Source: Effrenium voratum (taxonomy: Eukaryota > Sar > Dinophyceae > Suessiales > Symbiodiniaceae). Taken from it: 64,000 nucleotides of DNA. Positions 1-8,960 of the stretch are shown piece after piece. The notes below the pieces were generated by a model. That model saw only the letters and a program-made list of their open reading frames with translations. It was not told where the DNA came from and made no database searches. Position 1 is the first letter of the stretch; every line of letters begins with the position of its first letter. The stretch covers positions 87,501 to 151,500 of the forward strand of contig CAUJNA010000536.1 of NCBI GenBank assembly GCA_963377175.1. The letters run 5' to 3'. The position numbers were made by a program, and so were the translations under genes.

Positions 1-2523
1 TCTCCTTTCATTCAGACCAGTGATGCCCTCGCCCACATTTCTCTCAAACCACAGGCCCATGTCCACAGTCTTGTGCAGGTATTTTCTCACCTGCTTCCCC
101 AACTCCACAGTCCACCTCGGCGCTTTTGTCACTGCCGAGGACATCCGGCTCGTCACGAACATGAGGTCCGGTCGCGTCTTGGTGGTAAGCCACAAGACCT
201 CTCCCACCGCCTTCTGCGCAGCCTGCACCTCCGCCGCCGTGATGTTTTCCTCCTCCGGCATTTCCGTCATATCTTTGCTGATCGGAATGACCGACCCATA
301 ACCACCATCTCCATATCGGTTCAGGAGCTCCTGCGTGTACGCCGCTTGCCCGAGATGGTAGCCTCTTTCCGTGCGGCTGATCTCCATGCCGCAGAATCTC
401 ACCTTGGCCCCCAAAGTGACGAACTCTGGCTCGCTGGTCTCCCACTTCTCCCGGATCACCTTGTAGAGCTCCTGCTGCGTGAGCTTGTCCGTGTACGCCA
501 AGATGTCGTCCACATAGATCGCCATCAGGCCCGTCAGCTCTCCGCGTTCATCATCTCTCCCCTTGCCCTTCAGGATCTTCCAGACGTTCGGGTCTGACAC
601 CGTTTGCTCCAGCCAGAAGAGGTCGGATCCTCTCTTCCACTCCATAGTTCTCATGTTCTGGTCCCGGAAGACTGACCATCTTCTTGGTGACTGGCGCAAA
701 CCATACAGGGCCTTTGTGACTGCCCAGTAATCATCTCTCCTGCATAGCCCGAGAGATACCAGGATGGCTGGGGGCTTCATCAACAACACCTTCTCCGGCT
801 CTCCTTTTCCCGTCTTCTCCTGGAGGGGGGCATTCAGGAATGCAGTCTTGATGTCCAGGACCATGCCCTCCCAGTCATTCTCCGCTGCGTATTTGGTGAT
901 GGTCCGTATGGAGATCGCGTCTGAACCTCCCGCATAAAGGGACTCATCCGAATCCTTGCCACCCGACTCGGCATAGTTCCCGCAAATCACGATGCGGCAC
1001 TTCTTCTTTCCAGTAGGTGCCTTGATGGTCGGCACCATCTTGCCCGGCATGACGTCCACCTTATAGTTGGGATCCATCATCAACCTCCTCGCCTCCTCGT
1101 TGGTAACTCGTCTGACCGCCTCCTTGCCCTCCAACAACGACTCCACCTCTGCCTTGATGGCCGGAAGCCATTCCTCCTTGTTCCTCAGAACTTCCGCTTG
1201 ACTGGCGATCCGGGTCTGCAACACCTGCTTCTCCTCCGGGCCCATGATCTCTTCTATCAGAGCCTCTTCCATCGCCTTCATCTCCTGGATCTTGGCTGCC
1301 GTGATCCCCAATGCCTCACCGACATCTTGATCCATGGCCTCCTTCTCGTCCTCCAAGGTTGCCCGCAACATCAAGAGGGCGCCCAATTCGGTCTTTTTCT
1401 CTTCGCCTGCGTTGGTCTTTCCTCTGATCCTCCTCCGTGGCTGATGCGGCTCTCCCTCCTCCGGTAGTAGACGATCTTCTGGTTCCACCACCCCTTTCAC
1501 AATTCGAGAGACCACCTCTATCTTTCCATCTTCACGGAGGACACCGTGTCCGCTCGTGACCTCCTTGACCACCGCCAGGTAGCGCGCCTTCTCGTAGGTA
1601 GGACCAAACGGATCCCGCAGCCGTTTCCACGACCTTTTTGGGACCCATACCTCCTCCCCAAATGCTGCCGGCATCATCTCATTCTTCATCCGCTTCTCCT
1701 CCGCCACGATCGCATAGCGCGCCGCCATTGGCCAAAACTTGACATCCAGGTTGGCGCCCTTCAGCAATCGCCGGATCCTGCTCTTGAGGCTATTGATGCA
1801 TGCCTCCGCACGACCGTTCTCTTGCGGTGCATCTCCACTAGTGGTGGTCTTCTCGATCTCCCTTACCATGCACCAGGTCTTCAGGTCGTGGTTCAGGAAC
1901 TCCTTGCCCCGGTCCGTATGCAACCTCTGGACCGGATACCCCTCTCTCTTCAACTGGATGTAGAGGTCCTGCAATCCCTGCAACACCGTCTTGGCCTTCT
2001 TGTCCGGCAACGGGATAGCCTTGACAATCAGCTTCAGCGGCTTCGGCTCCCCACACTCCGCCTTGGCCTTTTCTTCGGGATCCAGATCTGGTTCTCCTTG
2101 CTTTTCCCCATCACCTTCTCCCTTCTCACAATCCAGATCCCCTTTCTCGCAATCCGGATCCTCTTTGTCGTCGCCCTTCTCCTCGATCACCGGGAGGTCC
2201 TCCTCCGCAGTCCCTTTCTTCTCCTCAAAGAACTCCTTCTGATCCTCCTCCGCTGGCCAAGTGAAGGAGCCGATGAGAAAGTACTTCATCGTGGCGTCAT
2301 TGATGTCTTTCCCAGCTTTATAAGGTCCGCTGAGATCCGCGTTCAGCACCGCGGCATCCGGGTAGGTAACGCGGCAATGCCTCTTCCCCCGCGCCGAGGC
2401 TTCCTGACATACCCGGCAGTCCCTCCGAAAAGGCACATGTCCATGCCGGACATGCTCCACCCAGCTGAGCTTCTTGATGTGAGCCGGTTTCCCAAACACC
2501 TCCTCCTGGATTGCCCGGGCCAC
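1..2523 (-). CDS. pol: copia pol, integrase + reverse transcriptase (partial, runs off left edge)
   Basis: This 841-codon stretch stays open to the window edge. Near its start is the integrase zinc-binding region (EHVRHGHVPF then CRVC, about 2410-2470), followed by the catalytic core: first Asp in LNADLSGPY (about 2338), second Asp in LHTDRGKEF (about 1915), Glu in PQENGRAE (about 1820). The RVT_2 reverse transcriptase follows, with VLDIKTAFLNAPL (about 825-866), KALYGLRQSPRRW (about 662-722), the catalytic YVDDIL (499-516) and a TRPDL motif further on. All these motifs share one frame, which is also the frame of the 2524-3570 segment upstream. RNase H is not reached. The protein would act in a virus-like particle, copying element RNA and inserting the cDNA. 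It starts after an amber codon, so it could be expressed only by readthrough or from an intact copy. Confidence 0.93.
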   Translation of the reverse strand, partial: MARAIQEEVFGKPAHIKKLSWVEHVRHGHVPFRRDCRVCQEASARGKRHCRVTYPDAAVLNADLSGPYKAGKDINDATMKYFLIGSFTWPAEEDQKEFFEEKKGTAEEDLPVIEEKGDDKEDPDCEKGDLDCEKGEGDGEKQGEPDLDPEEKAKAECGEPKPLKLIVKAIPLPDKKAKTVLQGLQDLYIQLKREGYPVQRLHTDRGKEFLNHDLKTWCMVREIEKTTTSGDAPQENGRAEACINSLKSRIRRLLKGANLDVKFWPMAARYAIVAEEKRMKNEMMPAAFGEEVWVPKRSWKRLRDPFGPTYEKARYLAVVKEVTSGHGVLREDGKIEVVSRIVKGVVEPEDRLLPEEGEPHQPRRRIRGKTNAGEEKKTELGALLMLRATLEDEKEAMDQDVGEALGITAAKIQEMKAMEEALIEEIMGPEEKQVLQTRIASQAEVLRNKEEWLPAIKAEVESLLEGKEAVRRVTNEEARRLMMDPNYKVDVMPGKMVPTIKAPTGKKKCRIVICGNYAESGGKDSDESLYAGGSDAISIRTITKYAAENDWEGMVLDIKTAFLNAPLQEKTGKGEPEKVLLMKPPAILVSLGLCRRDDYWAVTKALYGLRQSPRRWSVFRDQNMRTMEWKRGSDLFWLEQTVSDPNVWKILKGKGRDDERGELTGLMAIYVDDILAYTDKLTQQELYKVIREKWETSEPEFVTLGAKVRFCGMEISRTERGYHLGQAAYTQELLNRYGDGGYGSVIPISKDMTEMPEEENITAAEVQAAQKAVGEVLWLTTKTRPDLMFVTSRMSSAVTKAPRWTVELGKQVRKYLHKTVDMGLWFERNVGEGITGLNERR

Positions 2524-3570
2524 CTAGCTTCCCACTGCCACTGCTCCTCTCGTAGTTGCCGAAGACGACCTCCGAGGTGGAAGCTCCACATTCAAGTCCG
2601 TGACCACCATCGTGGGCTTCACTGCCACCCCGCCGTAGTCCCCCTGTCTGAAGCAATGCTCCACGAAACCATGCTGGTCCCTGAAGTTCCGGTAGTTGTC
2701 CGTCCTCCACCATGACCCACACTCCGGCATGTAGTCCGGCGCTTCCGGCTGTTCCAGCAAGAAGGTCACTCTCGCCCTCGTTGATCCCTTTCTGCTGTTC
2801 TCCCTTCTCGCAGCCTCCGCCACGCAGAAGATCATGATCATGCGGTAGAGGAGTACGTCGTCCTCCCATACCTGCTTCTTCTCCTCCTCATCGAGCCCCG
2901 GAAGACCAAACCAATCTTCAGGAGTGACTCCTCTCACCGGGCGAGGCCTGCCTGCGGGCAACGGGTAATGTCGCAGCACGCTTCTTGTCCGGCAGTTTGG
3001 TCCGCCCACCACTCCCAAGATGTAGCCGTCCATAGCCGCTCTCAACAGTGACGCATAGAGGGGCCCATCTATCATGTCGTGCTCCTGGCCTCTCTTCAAG
3101 TCCACCTCCACCAATCGGGTTGTGTCACCGCCCACCTCCTTGAGCGCTCTCTGCAAGGTGTAGCCGTCCTTCTCACCCGCATACAAGTGGAGTACAAACC
3201 CCTTCTCCAACGTCCTCCTTCTGCTCCGGTTCAGCGGGATGCCTCTTAGGTTGTCCGCCGGCTTTTCGACCACCTTCTCCATGATCTTTTCCGGGACGCC
3301 CCAAAAGACCTTTTCCTTCTCCGCCAAACCGCTCAGCTCCGTTTCCTCGTGCCTTGCCAGCCTGACCCTGGCTCCCGAGATCTCCGTCTGCTCCAACATG
3401 TCGATGAAGCACAGCGCCAGCTCTCGGTCAATCTCCGGGCATCCAGCATTCATCCAAACCGGGATGTCACCCAGAGCCGGATGTCTCACCTTGCAGGATC
3501 CCATAATACTCCACTTGATTTCACAGCCGAGCTTGTTGACCATCAAGCCCAGCGGTACGATCGGCTGCAC
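2524..3570 (-). CDS. copia polyprotein segment: protease tail and methyltransferase-like module, ends at in-frame TAG
   Basis: This 348-codon segment continues the gag-protease frame after a frameshift. Its first ~40 residues (VQPIVPLGLM, CEIKW, ALGDIPVWMN) look like the second half of the aspartic protease. From about residue 125 there is a Rossmann-type methyltransferase look: LHLYAGEKDG resembles motif I of C5 cytosine methyltransferases, VVGGPNCRTRS resembles motif IV with its catalytic Cys (usual GGPPC, here GGPNC), and FLLEQPEAP sits where a motif VI ENP/ENV would be. A KPTMVVTDL block follows. That this is a methyltransferase-derived domain is inferred from motif order. Cytosine methyltransferase genes captured by retrotransposons are reported in dinoflagellates, but I cannot tell whether this one is active. 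The segment ends at TAG (2524-2526) and the same frame continues directly into the integrase. Confidence 0.8.
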   Translation of the reverse strand: MQPIVPLGLMVNKLGCEIKWSIMGSCKVRHPALGDIPVWMNAGCPEIDRELALCFIDMLEQTEISGARVRLARHEETELSGLAEKEKVFWGVPEKIMEKVVEKPADNLRGIPLNRSRRRTLEKGFVLHLYAGEKDGYTLQRALKEVGGDTTRLVEVDLKRGQEHDMIDGPLYASLLRAAMDGYILGVVGGPNCRTRSVLRHYPLPAGRPRPVRGVTPEDWFGLPGLDEEEKKQVWEDDVLLYRMIMIFCVAEAARRENSRKGSTRARVTFLLEQPEAPDYMPECGSWWRTDNYRNFRDQHGFVEHCFRQGDYGGVAVKPTMVVTDLNVELPPRRSSSATTRGAVAVGS

Positions 3571-5963
3571 CTGGGGTCGTCATGAACGATGACCTTGCCC
3601 TTCGTCATCCTCAGCTCCTGTTTCTGACCTCCGGCCAGCTCCACCTGGATGACCTCCAGGTCTTCCAACTCCTCTCCCTCTTGCAAGCCCCTCATGGCGT
3701 GGGTGGCTCCCGAATCCAGCAACCCCCTCTCATTCTGGAAGTTGATCTTCGAGACCTTCACCTCTTCGAACTTTCGCAACTTCATGTCGTCCAGCTGCTT
3801 CTGGATGTCCTCCAGTCGGGCTTCCCGCCCTGTCTTCTTCGGTGGGGTCGTCACCGTCAAAGAGCGAAGCATCTTCCCGGCCTCCTCCAACACATTCTGC
3901 AAGGCTTCTGCATCCCCCTTCTCCTTCTGAGTAGGCGATGTCCCCTCCGTGTTGGTTGCTCCTCTCGGCGTCTCACCCTTCTCGCAAACCGACGTCGCCC
4001 CCTCCTCCGTCTCCATCTTCGCAACCTTTGGAGACGACGGCTTCGCATCCTTCTTGTAGTCCTCGACGACCTTCCTTGGGCAGTCCTTGGCGTAGTGATT
4101 GACCGCTCCACACCCATAGCACCGAGCTCGCCCATCTCGCGCATCATGGCCAAATGTGCATTGACTCCCACGGCGGCATCCCATGTCCGTCAGGAAGAAG
4201 CGACAGGGTTTCTTCTCCTTCGTCGTCTCCTCCTTGCCGTTGGGCTTGTCTTCCGCATAGGTGCCTTCGATCTTCTTGGCTCTCGCCTCCCCGGGACTGA
4301 CCTTCTTTTCCGTATGCACCAGCTGCTCCAGCTCCGACAGCAAGTGCTCGCAGTAGACGCCAACCGTGCTGTGGGTCGGAACCGTGTCCACCTGTAGCTG
4401 CGACTTTGCCAGGCTTATCTTGAAGCTAAGGTCCCGGTTGCCCTCCAGCACCTTCCGAACCAGACGATGAAGCCCTCGATTGAGGACCGAGGGATCCGGC
4501 AAGGACACCCCGATCTCCTCCGCCCGCCGCTTCCAGCGAAGCCACCTTCTGATGCCCGTCACCGCCGCCTGGATATTGTTCGCCTCCAGAGGCTGCTCCA
4601 AGTTCCTCAGGATCGCGCCTCGCTCTGCGATACCACCCGGCTGGTACATCATCATCAGCTTGCAAACCAGCGACAGGGCGTTCAGGCTCTTCGTCGCCAC
4701 CAATTCATCCTTGACCTGGTCGGGCACCGCCTTCACCAGCAGCGTGACCGCCTTCCTTTCCACTCTTCTCCACTTGGGGCTCTCCGACTCTCCCTTCGTA
4801 GGGACCATCGCCAGCCTCTTCAACGGCGCCTCCTGCATGTACTTATCGTACCACGCCTTTGCCTCCTGCAACACGAGCTCCCACCATTCCTGGCTGGTCT
4901 CCGAGATGTCCGCCATCGCCGGGGTAATCAGCGTCAGCCAGTCCTGCAGGTCGATTGAACTCGTCTCCGCGCATAGCTCTGCCAGCACCGGCAGCTCGAT
5001 CGCTCCGGCCTTCACCACCTCCACCTGATCATCATCTTTGCCCTTGGCACCGCTGACCAGCGTCTTCTGGATTTGTTGCATGCCCTCCATGAGCTTCAGA
5101 ATGATCGCAAGGTGGTCTGGATTAGCTTTCTCCTCGTCCCGAATCATTTCCTCCGAGGATTCCGGCTTGTGGTTGTCCGCGTCCTTCACGCTGGGGTGAT
5201 CCGGAGTCACATAGGTCTCCCCCGAGCCCGTGGCCGCCTTGAGCTTGCTGTTCTCCTCCTGCAACCGTTGGATCTCCTTGATGAGGTAGTCCTGGTTCCC
5301 TTGCCCTGGGTCTTGCTGTGGACCGTCTCCATCTGGTGCCCGATGAAGTCTCTCCTGGTCCAAAAATCCAGGTCTCACCAGCTGAAGTTCCGGCTCCTCC
5401 TTCGCCTTCCCCAGGTTCACCAATCCTCCCGGCTTATCCCACCGCTGCAGGTAGTCCAGCTGTTCCTTAGTGAAGAGCGGACCATAGGCTTGCGGTGACC
5501 CACTCGGACCACCTCTCCATTGCCGATCTCCTTGTTCCTCTCCAGGTTGATGCTCTTCTCCCGCCACCACCGGAGATGCCCACGGGTTTCTCGACGCCGT
5601 AGACCAAAGTCTCCTTGGCACCATCACCGTGCTCGGGGTTTCTGTTCCTTCTCCAGCGCCACCATCCGCAGCGCCATCAACACTTGCAGCTCCTCCTTGT
5701 CCTCCCGCAGGCGCCTTCCGAGTCGACCTCGGCCCGCTGCCTGAGCTGCCCTTTCCACTCCCCTGAACCGTCTCCTGGCCCACCAACGCCAGCTCCTGGC
5801 CGATCAGCTCAAGGCCCGGTGCCGGCTCCACCAGTGCCAGGGCCTCTTGCTGACTGCCCTGGCCTGACTCCCCCACCTGACGGTCTTCCTCCTCCTGTAG
5901 AAGGTCTCCTTCAGGCCCTTGCCCTCCGTCTCCACGAAGGTGTGCGCTTCTTCGCGCTCGCAT
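3543..5963 (-). CDS. gag: copia gag and N-terminal aspartic protease
   Basis: This 806-codon frame starts at ATG 5963, 15 nt downstream of the putative primer site. The first ~250 residues are low-complexity (Gly, Gln, Glu rich). A short coiled coil (IQRLQEENSKLKA) follows, then an alpha-helical capsid-like region (DLQDWLTLITPAM, EWWELVLQEAKAWYDKY). The nucleic-acid-binding part has a CCCH finger (C-x8-C-x5-C-x3-H, about 4144-4206) directly followed by a CCHC knuckle (CYGCGAVNHYAKDC, about 4081-4124). The aspartic protease active site RGLLDSGATHAMRG is near 3703-3726. The frame stops shortly after, while the protease continues in the next frame, so the last ~10 codons are probably out of frame. 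Having both a CCCH and a CCHC finger in gag is unusual compared with plant or fly copia. Confidence 0.9.
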   Translation of the reverse strand: MRARRSAHLRGDGGQGPEGDLLQEEEDRQVGESGQGSQQEALALVEPAPGLELIGQELALVGQETVQGSGKGSSGSGPRSTRKAPAGGQGGAASVDGAADGGAGEGTETPSTVMVPRRLWSTASRNPWASPVVAGEEHQPGEEQGDRQWRGGPSGSPQAYGPLFTKEQLDYLQRWDKPGGLVNLGKAKEEPELQLVRPGFLDQERLHRAPDGDGPQQDPGQGNQDYLIKEIQRLQEENSKLKAATGSGETYVTPDHPSVKDADNHKPESSEEMIRDEEKANPDHLAIILKLMEGMQQIQKTLVSGAKGKDDDQVEVVKAGAIELPVLAELCAETSSIDLQDWLTLITPAMADISETSQEWWELVLQEAKAWYDKYMQEAPLKRLAMVPTKGESESPKWRRVERKAVTLLVKAVPDQVKDELVATKSLNALSLVCKLMMMYQPGGIAERGAILRNLEQPLEANNIQAAVTGIRRWLRWKRRAEEIGVSLPDPSVLNRGLHRLVRKVLEGNRDLSFKISLAKSQLQVDTVPTHSTVGVYCEHLLSELEQLVHTEKKVSPGEARAKKIEGTYAEDKPNGKEETTKEKKPCRFFLTDMGCRRGSQCTFGHDARDGRARCYGCGAVNHYAKDCPRKVVEDYKKDAKPSSPKVAKMETEEGATSVCEKGETPRGATNTEGTSPTQKEKGDAEALQNVLEEAGKMLRSLTVTTPPKKTGREARLEDIQKQLDDMKLRKFEEVKVSKINFQNERGLLDSGATHAMRGLQEGEELEDLEVIQVELAGGQKQELRMTKGKVIVHDDPRCSRSYRWA

Positions 5964-5977
5964 GGCTTTAGGGTTTT

Positions 5978-5989
5978 GGGCTCATAACC
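5978..5989 (-). promoter_or_regulatory. Primer binding site (initiator tRNA-Met anticodon arm)
   Basis: The minus strand reads GGTTATGAGCCC here. The plus strand, GGGCTCATAACC, equals the anticodon stem-loop of eukaryotic initiator tRNA-Met (CAU anticodon), not its 3' acceptor end. Drosophila copia is known to prime from an internally cut initiator tRNA-Met (half-tRNA priming). The site lies directly after the putative LTR end and 15 nt before the gag ATG, where a primer site belongs. Confidence 0.75.
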
Positions 5990-6076
5990 TGCTAATCTGC
6001 AGGGGCCTTTTTATCTTGATATTCAAAGGGCTTCGGTCGAATCCATGCCCTGCACAAACGGTTGGAGATCTTGTCA
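5990..6076 (-). repeat. Putative 5' LTR of the copia element (87 bp)
   Basis: On the minus strand the segment starts with TG (TGACAAGATC) and ends with CA (GATTAGCA) directly before the primer site. It contains a TATA-like GATAAAAAGG about 25 nt before the end. The outer border is inferred from the TG rule and the start of an AAT/TA microsatellite. The matching 3' LTR is outside the window, so the length is not confirmed. An 87 bp LTR would be very short for the family. Confidence 0.5.
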
Positions 6077-6156
6077 ATAATAATAATAATACATATATAT
6101 ATATATATATATATAAAAATATAAACATATGTATATATATATATATATATATACCG
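6077..6156. repeat. (AAT)n then (TA)n microsatellite
   Basis: AAT units followed by two runs of TA. It flanks the copia element and was probably its insertion target. Confidence 0.9.
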
Positions 6157-7992
6157 ATATAATCAGATTTCTTCTTTTTTGGCGTCTCTGGAATCGTACC
6201 TCACTGTCTCCCAGCCCTTGCTACTCTCACTCCAATGCTCATCGTGGGTTGATTCTCCATGGAAGCCAGCGGCAAATGGGTGGCTCGTCGGTTTTTTTGG
6301 AGTGGTGGTTCGGGTTTGGTTTTTGAGGGTTGACGACCCGTTTTTGGATGGTTGAAAGGGAAGCCGAAAGGAACAACCATTCTGGGTTTGCAACATGGAC
6401 ACCAGCAGGAATATCTACAAGAAATTGGATTTCCTAGTACACCACAAACAACTGGATTTCCGGCAGAATCCCTTTTAACGGGTTTCTATGAGTCTCTTAC
6501 TCATTTTGCTTCGGCGCGTCCGGAATGACAAGAACACTCGTTGTTTCCTATTTGCAATCTCTACTGACCTCGCGAGTCTCTCAGAGGATACATTTGTGTG
6601 TGTGTTCTTTTGGAAACCCCGGTTTTCTTTTGGTTTGGGAGGGAGAACAATTTTAGGGTTCCCGAATTTTATGACAAGTCCATTTGGGCCAGTTTAATTA
6701 TCCGCTTCACCAGCTGGTTCAGAGGATCCAGATCCTCGTGAAGCGGTGAGTTTTTGGATGTATCCTTCGTCCCCTCTGTTGAAGGGACTCATTCCGAATG
6801 AGTTCCTGGCCTGGGGTTGTGCGTGTTTCTTTAATGAGGCGAAGGATGCCCTTGTTGGGGCTTGGTTCAGAGGGCTGGGCAGAAGGAAACCGCAACGCTT
6901 TCTGAGCATCCGTTTGGTGATGCACCAGTCAGCTCTGGTCAGCTCCGGGTTCCAAACATCGGTGTTTTTTTGCCACCAGTCAGCTGACATCCGTCGGTGC
7001 TACCTTCATATGCTACCATCTGTCTTGAACTGGGTGTCTCTACTGCAGAACGGCGTGGTTTTCCGAGCTTCCCTTTCAAACCGCCCCAAGAAAGGGGTAC
7101 TTCTTCAAAAAGACACAAAAAAGGAAAAAGCAGGCAGGGGTGGGGGAGATCTGCCGGTTCAGGCGCCTCTGGATTTCTTAAAGAGTTGATAAAAACAAAC
7201 TGGTGGGTTCCATTGAAGCGATCGCCACTTTAGGTTAAAAAAAAAGGAAGCAACGCAATCGAGGGCCCCCTGCCAATTCTCGGAAATTCTGGGTGCGCCG
7301 CGGCTAAAATCCCACGAGGCAGGCGAGGGCATTCAGTTCAAGCACGTCCGGCGGCTTCACTTGGTGGAGGTGCCAGCGAGGCAACCGGACGAATGGACGT
7401 GTGAGGGAACAACGGGAGCCCGGAACACCCTTAAAAACGGGTGGACACAAATCCAACCATTTTCCACAGGACGCCAAAGTGAAATCCATTGCCATTTGTG
7501 GAGCAAGCGATGGACATGTGAATCAACATGAGTTTATCTTCTTCCAACCATCGGCTTCATATTGGAGTAGTTTTGACGTCTAGCCAGTGCTTATGCATTT
7601 TGCTAAAAACGGCCAACTCTGTAAAACGCGTTTCCCAATAGCAAACCAAAAGGAGACGGACAAGTTGTTCCATGTAACACGACCCGTTTATGTGCATAAG
7701 CCAGTTACAAAGCAGGGTTTTTCATTTGCGCACGTGTCAACAAAAAGGGTACCCCTAAACTGGTCGGTTCTTTCTTGGTTTGGTACGTGTCAAAATACGG
7801 GTTTTCTCAAAAATGGTCGGTTCTTTCTTGGTTTCCCACTCCCCTCCCCGCCTTTTAAGGATACCGAGCCTCAAAAAATGGGTTGGTTGGTTGCTTGGTT
7901 TCTTGGTTGCTTGGTTGCTTGTTTGGTTGCGCTTCACCCAGGCCGCTCCGTCCCCCCGAAGCCTGGGGTGGGGGCCACGTGGCCAGCGCCAG
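6157..7992. other. Gene-poor stretch
   Basis: No exon I can support. It holds T-rich and G-rich runs, fragments of the genome-wide AAAGGGAACC / TTTTTGGGG type repeats, and an unusually long run of TTGGTTGC-like units near 7880-7930. Confidence 0.5.
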
Positions 7993-8047
7993 GCACTCGG
8001 AGCTGGTGCAGCGCGCCTCGCGCTGCGTGCGGCTGGGCGGCCACGAG
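7993..8047 (+). CDS. Candidate internal exon, unknown protein
   Basis: GC-rich block with dinoflagellate-style borders: CGCCAG|G at the acceptor and CACGAG|GCGCGG at the donor (GC donor). The frame starting after one carried-over base reads HSELVQRASRCVRLGGHE, a plausible amphipathic helix. No family recognised. Confidence 0.5.
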
Positions 8048-8233
8048 GCGCGGGGACCATTTTTCCAGCGGACAGGCGACCCCCCCCCATTTTGACACAT
8101 ACCCATGGGGTGTTTCTCAAAATGGAACCCTTGCTTCTTCTTCTTCTTCTTCTTTTTTTGAAAGGGACACCGCAAGATGCAAGATGCAATGCTTGGTCTA
8201 CTTTCAAAAGCATGCTGATTCGGAGCCTCGCAG

Positions 8234-8336
8234 GAGCCGGCGCCGACGAGGTACTGTTCGTATCTAGAGACTATTGGGGCCCGGCCAGCTTCCATGGCTT
8301 CGCGGTCAATGAGCTCCACAAAAAGACCCATGGGAA
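8234..8336 (+). CDS. Candidate exon, unknown protein
   Basis: After a TCGCAG|GA acceptor the frame reads GADEVLFVSRDYWGPAS and FHGFAVNELHKKTHG, with the residue mix of a folded protein. A family F palindrome starts within about 5 bp of its right end, so the true donor is unclear. Its entry phase does not match the exon at 7993-8047 directly, so another exon may lie between, or they are unrelated. Confidence 0.45.
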
Positions 8337-8340
8337 CATA

Positions 8341-8448
8341 GGATGGACGAAATCCTGCACAACTTGGAAGCCATGGGACACCATAGTTTATTGGTATTTA
8401 CAGGGGATTCATCATTCCAGTGGTGCAGGATTTCGGCCATCCACAGTA
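8341..8448. repeat. Family F palindromic element
   Basis: Starts GGATGGACGAAATCCTGC and ends GCAGGATTTCGGCCATCC, so the ends are inverted repeats. The centre carries the family's TGGTATTTACAGGGG motif. Confidence 0.85.
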
Positions 8449-8834
8449 GGATTGCGGACACTCCCCGTCGGCAAGCCGCCGGTAGCAGGTTTTGATTGTG
8501 ACTCACGTGAGGTTTCAATCAACACATCCGGTCTATACGGTTCATTTGGGGTTTGATTTGGACATGGGTGGGCCGGGGGGGGGGGGGAAAGAAACAGCGT
8601 CCACAAAACCGGGAAATCGGACAACCTGATTTTCCATGTCCTTTGTGGGAACAGCATGTGGATGTGTCTTTTGTTGGGCCGTGTTCCTGTTGGATTCTCT
8701 TTTAAATCCACAAACAAACGGGCACCCTCAAGCAAGACACATCCACATCTTCTTGGATTGCCATGGAGCAGTTCGTCCGGGAACACGCCCGGAGGGAGCA
8801 TTCCCCGCTGCAAATAGCCACGAGGGTGTGATAT

Positions 8835-8960
8835 TGTTGATGGACGACATCCTGCAACACCAAAGAAACTTTGGAATGGTGATTCCCCTGCAAATACCAA
8901 CAACAAACGATGGTTTCTCATGGTTTCAAAGTGGTGCAGGATTTCGCCCATCCACAGTAT
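8835..8960. repeat. Family F palindromic element
   Basis: Starts GATGGACGACATCCTGCA and ends TTTCGCCCATCCACAGTAT. The centre holds CCCCTGCAAATACCAACAA. Confidence 0.85.

Larger units (their letters stand above)
1..6076 (-). mobile_element. Ty1/copia-type LTR retrotransposon, left-truncated by window edge
   Basis: One element read on the minus strand from about 6076 down to 1. In order it shows a short LTR, a primer site, gag with CCCH and CCHC zinc fingers, an aspartic protease motif (DSGAT), a methyltransferase-like module, an integrase and a reverse transcriptase. Integrase before RT is the Ty1/copia order. RNase H and the 3' LTR would lie to the left of base 1. It is damaged: a frameshift near 3543-3570 and an in-frame TAG at 2524-2526. 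The reading frame is otherwise long and open, so the copy is fairly young. It sits next to a TA-rich microsatellite. Confidence 0.93.

Noticed and set aside
1546..2715. 389-codon open frame on the plus strand
   Set aside because: It is the antisense shadow of the copia integrase; its Leu/Arg/Pro-rich product follows from the GC-rich sense codons.
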